64,000 bases of DNA from Micavibrio sp. UBA2705 (GTDB taxonomy: Bacteria > Pseudomonadota > Alphaproteobacteria > Micavibrionales > Micavibrionaceae), in NCBI GenBank assembly GCA_002354205.1, contig DELD01000011.1, positions 1 through 64,000 on the forward strand, read 5' to 3'. The notes below the pieces were generated by a model, which ran no database searches, was not told where the DNA came from, and saw nothing but the letters and a program-made list of their open reading frames with translations. How positions within the stretch are numbered: position 1 is the first letter of the stretch; each line of letters begins with the position of its first letter. Below, piece after piece: positions 58,579-64,000 of the stretch. The position numbers and the translations under genes are program-made.

Positions 58579-59130
58579 CTAATTATCTACATTCTCAAAA
58601 TATCCTAAATTCTTATCCAGCGCAGCCATAGTTTTGGATAAGTCCACACTATCATCATTAAACCACACACGCAGCGTGTTTAAATAACAAAGGGCAAGGC
58701 CATACACACGCATACTACCCCTTACACCCTTACTTTGCCCGCCTGCGGCATCGAGCATGATCTGCATTGAATGTGACAAATGTGGCAGAACAATTAAGGC
58801 CGAAAACGGGTCGCACTTTACATCCTTTAAAATGCGAAGCGCTGCGCCCCTATTTTCATTAACCAAATCAATGCGCGTCATAAGCACATCAAAAAGGCGA
58901 TCTTTCAGCGGCGATGAGCCATCATCTTTGTCAATATCGGAAAGCGTTTTTAAGTCTAAACCGCGCCCATAGCCGACAAGCAAATCTGTCTTGTCAGAAA
59001 ACCACTCCAAAACATCCGCCAAACTTAAATCACACGCCTTCGCAACATCCATTAATGATAATGCATGCCAGCCCTGCTGCTCGGTTAGGCGCAAAGCCGT
59101 TTCAATAATATGTTCGCGTGTATTGGTCAT
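58579..59130 (-). CDS. TetR-like transcriptional regulator
   Basis: 183 residues from the ATG at 59130; a longer frame to 59172 adds a hydrophobic stretch unlike the family. The N-terminal helix-turn-helix fits TetR: TREHIIETALRLTEQQGWHALSLMDVAKACDLSLADVLEWFSDKTDLL. The C-terminal helical part (about 60-180) should bind a ligand or dimerise. It lies 24 bp upstream of the DUF2330-like gene, so it probably controls this operon. Confidence 0.8.
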   Translation of the reverse strand: MTNTREHIIETALRLTEQQGWHALSLMDVAKACDLSLADVLEWFSDKTDLLVGYGRGLDLKTLSDIDKDDGSSPLKDRLFDVLMTRIDLVNENRGAALRILKDVKCDPFSALIVLPHLSHSMQIMLDAAGGQSKGVRGSMRVYGLALCYLNTLRVWFNDDSVDLSKTMAALDKNLGYFENVDN

Positions 59131-59218
59131 GGTTAAAAATAAAAATATAAAATTAAGCGGCGTTACATTCACTGATATGATGCACGTTAACGCAGAAAAA
59201 AAACAGTGCTAATTTTTA

Positions 59219-59779
59219 TTATTTCAAAAGGCCGAGCGCCGTTAAACGCTCTTGATAGGCCGTGTACATGATATCTTCGGCGCAGACGACCACAACTTCC
59301 TCAATCGGCGCAGCTAGCTCACTTGTGATCGCGGATAAAGATAAGCGCACAATGCGCCTATGCGGAAAGTTTGACTTTCCCATACCCAAGGCAGGCAAGA
59401 CAATACGTTTATAGCCATTTGACTTCGCCATATTAATCGCATTGCGATAACAGCGCGACAAGAACTTTTCTTCGTTGGAAAGCGCCGTATCCCATTTCGG
59501 CATCACAGCGAAAATAATATCGGGAAAGGCAGGTATTTGCGATTCTTGTAAAACAACATCTCCTGATTTTGTACGCCCTAATTGCGTATGGAAGTGCTGA
59601 AAAAAATCAGCCCCCAAATATTCTGAGATAAAAAGATTGATGGGGCTGTCAAAATCATGCCCCTGTGATATAAACGACATAAATGCATCGGGCTTATATT
59701 CGCCTATAAAGTCACGTATCCGGCTCTTGCAGATACTGATATGCGGTGCATTCACCGCGCCCGTTTGTTTTAAAGCCAT
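59219..59779 (-). CDS. Macro-domain-like protein
   Basis: 186 residues from the ATG at 59779; a start at 59812 is also open but would overlap the divergent gene's start by 21 bp. The fold pattern of macro domains is visible: DAFMSFISQGHD early, GDVVLQESQIPAFPDIIFAVMPKWD in the middle, then RCYRNAINMAKSNGYKRIVLPALGMGKSNFP (helix plus the phosphate-binding loop) and EEVVVVCAED at the end. Macro domains bind or hydrolyse ADP-ribose derivatives. The usual NAAN segment is changed to SFISQGHD, so activity is open. It is divergent from the solute-binding protein gene. Confidence 0.75.
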   Translation of the reverse strand: MALKQTGAVNAPHISICKSRIRDFIGEYKPDAFMSFISQGHDFDSPINLFISEYLGADFFQHFHTQLGRTKSGDVVLQESQIPAFPDIIFAVMPKWDTALSNEEKFLSRCYRNAINMAKSNGYKRIVLPALGMGKSNFPHRRIVRLSLSAITSELAAPIEEVVVVCAEDIMYTAYQERLTALGLLK

Positions 59780-59791
59780 AGGAAGACACTC

Positions 59792-61657
59792 ATGTTTAAA
59801 AAGCCACGCCATAATGTCACGACACCATATCGGACCATTCTAATATATATCTGCTTTTTATTAATAAGTGCTTACTTTTCACCGTCTTTACACGCACAAG
59901 ATAGCAAAGATGATGCGCCAGCGCCAAGCCCGCAAAAACAATATGGCGTTTCCATGCATGACAGCCCCGCATTAAAATCAGCATCTGAACATTTGCCCTA
60001 CACCAACCCAGACGCGCCGAAAGGCGGTATACTTAAACAAGCCGCCATCGGCACATTTGATAATTTAAACCCATATAACATTAAAGGCGTTGCTTCTGCA
60101 CAGGGGCTAAACCTTATCTATGATCGCCTCTCCTTACGAAGCTGGGATGAAGCTTTCACCCTGTACCCTTTAATCGCCAAAAATATTCACTTTAGCGATG
60201 ACCGCCTAAAAATCAGCATCACACTAAATCCTAAAGCCAAATTCTCTGACGGTACAGCCATTACAACAGATGACGTCCTTTTTTCTTTTAACACCCTAAA
60301 AGAAAAAGGCCGTCCCAACATGCGCAACATCTATAAGCTTGTTACGGATGTGAATGTCATTGATAGCACGCATATTGACTTCACACTCGCCGATGAGTCA
60401 AACCGCGAAACGCCAATGATTATTGCAATGATGCCCGTCCTTTCTAAAGCGTTTTGGGAAAAGCGCGACTTTAACGAAACTTTGGTTGATGCCCCATTAT
60501 CAAACGGCCCTTACAAAATCAGCAACGTTGAAATTGGCCGCAAAATCACCTATGAGCGTGATGAAAATTACTGGGCGAAAGATCTGCCCCTCATCAAAGG
60601 ACTCTATAATTTTGACAAAGTCATTTATGAATATTACCGCGATGATGATGTTGCATTAATGGCCTTTAATGCAGGTGATTTAAATTATCGCCGCGAAGGT
60701 AATATCACCAAATGGATTACTGGTTATGAAGGACAAAACGCCAATAAACAAAACATTGTAAAAGAAGAAATCTCTCATAGAAGACCTGACAAATCCTATA
60801 GCCTAATCTTTAACATGCGCCGCGAACCATTTAATGATATCGCGATTAGAAAAGCGCTATTTTCTCTGGTTGATTTTAACTGGCTCAACAAAAACCTGTA
60901 TCATGACAAAAAAGACCGTGCCTTAACCATGTTTCCTAATTCAAGGTTTCATGCCATCGGCTCATTAACAGAGAACGAAGCCAAGGCCATCGGCCCATTT
61001 CGTCGCAAAATGCCCGAAGGTGCGCTTTCAGGCATGTTGCCGCGCCTAGACCACAACAACGCACAGCAACTACGCAAACATTACAAATATGCCGACTTCC
61101 TTTTAAGGCAGGCTGGCTGGGTTATTGAAGACGGTAAGCGTGTTAACAAAGCCGACAAGCGCCCTTTAACCTTTGAAATCATCGTCAACAACACTGAAGA
61201 TGAAAAGCTCGCTCTCGCACTTATAAGAAGCGTCAAAAGGCTCGGCATAACACCAACTGTGCGCCGCCTAGACAGCGCAGCCTTCCAAGGCCGGTTACAA
61301 AATTATGATTATGATGCCGTCATTAATTATTGGAGCACAAGCCTTTCCCCAGGGACTGAACAATTCTTATATTGGGGCTGCGCCGCAGCAGAGACACCAT
61401 CGCAGTGGAATTACGCGGGCATTTGCGACCCCGCTATTGAGCATATACTTAACGGTCTGGTTAACACCACAACGGCAGAGCAGCTGACAAATCATATGAA
61501 AGTTCTGGATCGCATTCTAATGAATTCATATATCGCTATTCCACTTTTCCACTCAACTCGTGACTATGTGGCCCATAGCGAAGACCTCGTCAGGCCAAGC
61601 AAAAAAGCTCTATATGGTGTCATTATTGAAAGCTGGTGGGAAAAACCAAAGAATTAA
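59792..61657 (+). CDS. Extracellular solute-binding protein, family 5 (peptide type)
   Basis: 621 residues. A signal peptide (about 10-36, LIYICFLLISAYFSPSLHAQD) is followed by the SBP_bac_5 fold: PYTNPDAPKGGILKQAAIGTFDNLNPY and FSDGTAITTDDVLFSFNTLKEKG are as in YejA-like proteins of peptide or murein-peptide transporters. AGGAAGA precedes the ATG. No permease or ATPase genes are adjacent, so the rest of the transporter must lie elsewhere. Confidence 0.9.
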   Translation: MFKKPRHNVTTPYRTILIYICFLLISAYFSPSLHAQDSKDDAPAPSPQKQYGVSMHDSPALKSASEHLPYTNPDAPKGGILKQAAIGTFDNLNPYNIKGVASAQGLNLIYDRLSLRSWDEAFTLYPLIAKNIHFSDDRLKISITLNPKAKFSDGTAITTDDVLFSFNTLKEKGRPNMRNIYKLVTDVNVIDSTHIDFTLADESNRETPMIIAMMPVLSKAFWEKRDFNETLVDAPLSNGPYKISNVEIGRKITYERDENYWAKDLPLIKGLYNFDKVIYEYYRDDDVALMAFNAGDLNYRREGNITKWITGYEGQNANKQNIVKEEISHRRPDKSYSLIFNMRREPFNDIAIRKALFSLVDFNWLNKNLYHDKKDRALTMFPNSRFHAIGSLTENEAKAIGPFRRKMPEGALSGMLPRLDHNNAQQLRKHYKYADFLLRQAGWVIEDGKRVNKADKRPLTFEIIVNNTEDEKLALALIRSVKRLGITPTVRRLDSAAFQGRLQNYDYDAVINYWSTSLSPGTEQFLYWGCAAAETPSQWNYAGICDPAIEHILNGLVNTTTAEQLTNHMKVLDRILMNSYIAIPLFHSTRDYVAHSEDLVRPSKKALYGVIIESWWEKPKN

Positions 61658-61701
61658 AAAAACAGCATTGTTTAAATCTGTATCAACTGATACCCTTACA
61701 C

Positions 61702-61731
61702 ATGGTTGATTGACCATTTTGTTTATTTATT
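61702..61731 (+). terminator. Weak possible terminator after the solute-binding protein gene
   Basis: ATGGT (61702-61706) pairs with ACCAT (61713-61717), extended by a T-G pair, and is followed by a T-rich stretch (61717-61731). The stem is short, so this is tentative. Confidence 0.35.
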
Positions 61732-61756
61732 CAGAACAACTTATCAGGACAATATA

Positions 61757-62311
61757 ATGATGAAGCGTACATTCCTTGCTTGTACTGCACTTACGTTAGC
61801 CCTCACCGCTTGTACTTCAGAGCGTCAGGTTACTAAGATGAAGATTGAGAACAACACACAATATTGGCAGAGAGCCGATACCACGACATCATTATATTTG
61901 CGCGGCGCAAAAGCCCAGCAGATGTTGAATCGTGATATTGCACGCTGCACCGTTGAAATTAACGAGCTTGTGAATCAAGGTCTTGTACGTGAAGCAATTC
62001 CAACAAACACAGTAAACGGTAGAATCCCAAGACCGGGTTCAGCAGAAGCGAAAATGTCACACTGGGACACACCAGAGCGCGGCGGACACCTACTGCACGA
62101 AGTTATTGAGTATCACGACTTTGAAACATGCATGGTTAGCAAAGGCTGGGCACGCGTTGAATACTTGCCATATGAGCAAGCCAAAAACGCACGTGATGAG
62201 TATTTAGAAGCCATTGATAAGCAAAAATACACATCGACTTACGAGCCTACAAAAGATCCGATTGTTAAAGAAAGCTTTGATGATATAGGCAATGATGAAA
62301 GACTAGACTAA
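61757..62311 (+). CDS. Lipoprotein of unknown function
   Basis: 185 residues from the ATG at 61757 (AGGACA upstream; a second ATG follows at once). The lipobox LALTAC gives lipidation at Cys19, with Thr and Ser after it. The mature part is hydrophilic, with GRIPRPGSAEAK and EVIEYHDFETCMVSKGW segments; two cysteines (in IARCTVE and ETCMV) may form a disulfide. No known domain. It is followed by a strong terminator. Confidence 0.85.
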   Translation: MMKRTFLACTALTLALTACTSERQVTKMKIENNTQYWQRADTTTSLYLRGAKAQQMLNRDIARCTVEINELVNQGLVREAIPTNTVNGRIPRPGSAEAKMSHWDTPERGGHLLHEVIEYHDFETCMVSKGWARVEYLPYEQAKNARDEYLEAIDKQKYTSTYEPTKDPIVKESFDDIGNDERLD

Positions 62312-62334
62312 CGCTAGTCCACAATTACAGATTC

Positions 62335-62369
62335 AAAAAAAGGCGCATATAATTTATGCGCCTTTTTTA
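62335..62369. terminator. Bidirectional rho-independent terminator
   Basis: A stem of AAAAAAGGCGCAT and ATGCGCCTTTTTT (62336-62348 with 62356-62368) around a 7-base loop, with T tracts on both strands. It serves the lipoprotein gene and the convergent CorC-like gene. Confidence 0.92.
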
Positions 62370-62386
62370 TATTTATAGCTAAAGCC

Positions 62387-63748
62387 TTATGGCTGCCCTA
62401 AATCAATCTCATCATCAACCTCTTCAATATCAGCAGGTGGACGCACAGCAATCATCGTAATTTGGTTACGCTGCCTTCTAATAATCTCAAAATCAAACTC
62501 ATAGAAGTTAAAACGCTGATTAACATTCGGTAGCTGCTTGGCTTCAAAAATGATAAGCCCTGCAATTGTTGAATAATCTTCATCTGGTAAATTCCATTCG
62601 AACTCACGGTTAAGATCGCGTATGGTAACATCACCTTTGATAAGATACAGGCCATCAGGACCTTTACGCACACCTTTAACGGCAATGTCATGCTCATCGT
62701 CAATCTCACCGACAATCTCTTCTAGGATGTCTTCTAATGTAACAACCCCTTTAAATGCGCCATACTCATCAACAACTAAAGCAAAATGTTCACGGCGTTC
62801 TCTAAATGATTGTAATTGATCATAAAGATTGGACGTTTCCGGAATAAACCATGGCTCACCCACGACTTCGCGTATGTCAATTTTGCTGACATCATTTTGC
62901 GTTTTCTGCAAAGCGCGGAACAGCTCTTTAGCATGCAAAACACCAATAATGTCATCTCTATTTTCATTATATAAAGGAATGCGCGTGAAGCGGCTATGCA
63001 GCACTTCATTCACAAGCTCTGCAATCGGCATGTTAATATCAAGCACTTCAACATTCTTACGGTGCACCATGATTTCTTCGACCTCAACATCAGCCAAGTC
63101 AAGAATAGAACGCAACATCGCACGCTGCTCATGAACCCCTTGCGCTGACCCGCGATGCATTTCAATCGCGCCGCGCAGCTCCTCTACATTACCGCCAACA
63201 TTAACATGGTCAACCCGAACGCCAAAAAGCATCAAAGTACGACGCACAATCCACACCACCAATTGCGATACCGGCGAAAACACAATAACGACCACATTAA
63301 TAATCGGCGAAATCGCCAGCGCCATTTTATCCGCATGTAGCAAAGCATAGGTTTTGGGGAGCACTTCCGCAAAAATAAGGACGAGCAAAGTCATCCCCAT
63401 TGTCGCATAAACAATGCCGCTATCGCCAAATATAGACATCAAAACACCAGTCGCCATTGAGGTTGCCAAAATATTGACAAGGTTGTTACCAAGCAGCAAT
63501 GCGCCAATTAAACGGTCTTTTTGATCCGTCAGCTTACGCACAAGCCCTGCTTTTTTATTTCCATCCTTCTCCATGTGAAGCATACGCGCCTCAGACACGG
63601 CAGTAAGCGATGTTTCTGAGCCAGAAAAGAACCCTGATAAACACAGCAAGAAGAAAATAACACCAACAGACACCCAGAATGCAGGATCCTCCAAAGGCGG
63701 CAGCGTCTCTACAGCTTCCATAACGTCTACGGCTGTGATTTTTTCCAT
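62387..63748 (-). CDS. CorC/HlyC-family membrane protein (DUF21, CBS pair, CorC_HlyC)
   Basis: 453 residues. The N-terminal DUF21/CNNM domain (about 25-200) has three to four membrane helices with SGFFSGSETSLTAVSEARM and GNNLVNILATS. A CBS pair follows (about 215-340, EEIMVHRKNVEVL and RFTRIPLYNENRDDIIGVLHAKEL), then the CorC_HlyC domain (about 355-440, DYSTIAGLIIFE). Related proteins move magnesium or cobalt out of the cell. It follows aroB, a frequent alphaproteobacterial order. Confidence 0.92.
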   Translation of the reverse strand: MEKITAVDVMEAVETLPPLEDPAFWVSVGVIFFLLCLSGFFSGSETSLTAVSEARMLHMEKDGNKKAGLVRKLTDQKDRLIGALLLGNNLVNILATSMATGVLMSIFGDSGIVYATMGMTLLVLIFAEVLPKTYALLHADKMALAISPIINVVVIVFSPVSQLVVWIVRRTLMLFGVRVDHVNVGGNVEELRGAIEMHRGSAQGVHEQRAMLRSILDLADVEVEEIMVHRKNVEVLDINMPIAELVNEVLHSRFTRIPLYNENRDDIIGVLHAKELFRALQKTQNDVSKIDIREVVGEPWFIPETSNLYDQLQSFRERREHFALVVDEYGAFKGVVTLEDILEEIVGEIDDEHDIAVKGVRKGPDGLYLIKGDVTIRDLNREFEWNLPDEDYSTIAGLIIFEAKQLPNVNQRFNFYEFDFEIIRRQRNQITMIAVRPPADIEEVDDEIDLGQP

Positions 63749-63785
63749 TTTATAATGTTCCTAAATTAACAATCATATATTTATA

Positions 63786-64000
63786 TTATGCGTTCTCAAT
63801 AAAACGTTCTAGCACATCGCGCAACATGTTTTCGCTGATGTTACTATGACAGGCCGCTTTTCCTAGGCGTTCCAACACAATAAATGTAATCCCCTGCGCG
63901 CTCGCCTTTTTATCGCGATACATAAGCGCAATCATTTCATCAACACTTGTTTTGGGCCGATTGGCAATATCACCATAGCTCGTGGGCATAGAAAGGCTTT
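63786..64000 (-). CDS. aroB: 3-dehydroquinate synthase, C-terminal end (5' part outside window)
   Basis: The last ~71 codons are present and the frame is open to the window edge. The segment has SMPTSYGDI, then DEMIALMYRDKKASAQGITFIVLERLGKA, which matches the C-terminal domain of AroB, including the DKK motif. AroB makes 3-dehydroquinate in the shikimate pathway. The corC-like gene follows after 37 bp. Confidence 0.85.
   Translation of the reverse strand, partial: SLSMPTSYGDIANRPKTSVDEMIALMYRDKKASAQGITFIVLERLGKAACHSNISENMLRDVLERFIENA

Noticed and set aside
59779..59812. Longer start (59812) for the macro-domain-like gene
   Set aside because: It would overlap the divergent solute-binding protein gene's start by 21 bp and adds residues that do not fit the fold. 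Neither start has a strong ribosome site, so this is not certain.

Overview
The window is a gene-dense chromosomal segment from an alphaproteobacterium. It is slightly AT-rich by eye, with very short intergenic gaps. The assignment rests on several gene sets and neighbourhoods: envC-ctpA-polysaccharide deacetylase-rppH, hfq-hflX next to trkA-ntrX-ntrY, a fused ispDF followed by pgpA and a PncC/CinA-type gene, the GANTC methylase ccrM, mutY-dciA...dsbA-smc, an F0-only ATP synthase cluster (atpI-B-E-F'-F), slt-dapA-smpB and corC-like-aroB. The family cannot be fixed from the sequence alone. A low-GC relative of Rhodospirillales or Micavibrionales would fit. I see no phage, insertion sequence, CRISPR array, tRNA or rRNA.

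Layout. 1-3841: cell-envelope block (EnvC tail, CtpA, polysaccharide deacetylase, RppH). 3828-5502: two tandem inositol-monophosphatase-family genes on the minus strand. 5520-13117: a long minus-strand run carrying ntrY, ntrX, trkA, a HAD phosphatase, hfq and hflX. 13225-15456: ispDF, pgpA and pncC. 15519-16153: a frame-disrupted, lipase-like remnant. 16243-17406: ccrM, with a striking cluster of its own GANTC target sites around its start. 17477-24348: a secreted unknown, mutY, dciA-like, efp, suhB, an OmpA-domain protein, a pair of small paralogous unknowns and a DsbA-like thioredoxin. 24369-31701: smc, the F0 genes and mazG. 31649-37464: three unknowns plus fbaA, epmA, rpmE and cca. 37577-45156: a MoxR/DUF58/BatA-like/VWA-like membrane cluster and a NarL-type response regulator. 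45338-52945: slt, dapA, smpB, leuD, leuB, nfeD and a slipin. 52971-53935: two terminators flanking a CA microsatellite, then a lone type IV pilin-like gene. 54128-59130: a tight minus-strand operon of a TetR-like regulator, a secreted DUF2330-like protein, a GT2-GtrA fusion and a GT-C-like membrane glycosyltransferase. 59219-64000: a macro-domain protein, an orphan peptide-type solute-binding protein, a lipoprotein, a CorC/CNNM-family protein and the C-terminal end of aroB.

Most genes are housekeeping, and their partners lie close together. NtrY and NtrX form a two-component pair. Hfq and HflX are neighbours. EF-P and its lysylating enzyme EpmA are both present. NfeD and slipin form the usual membrane protease-stomatin pair. 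CtpA, EnvC and Slt all act on the periplasm or murein. No complete unknown defence or mobile system is evident.

The observations most worth a second look are regulatory or structural: a hairpin that would bury the mazG ribosome binding site, the GANTC cluster at ccrM, a strong hairpin between atpE and the next F0 gene, a His-rich secreted extension on the F0 b' subunit, the CA repeat, and the TetR/glycosyltransferase operon.
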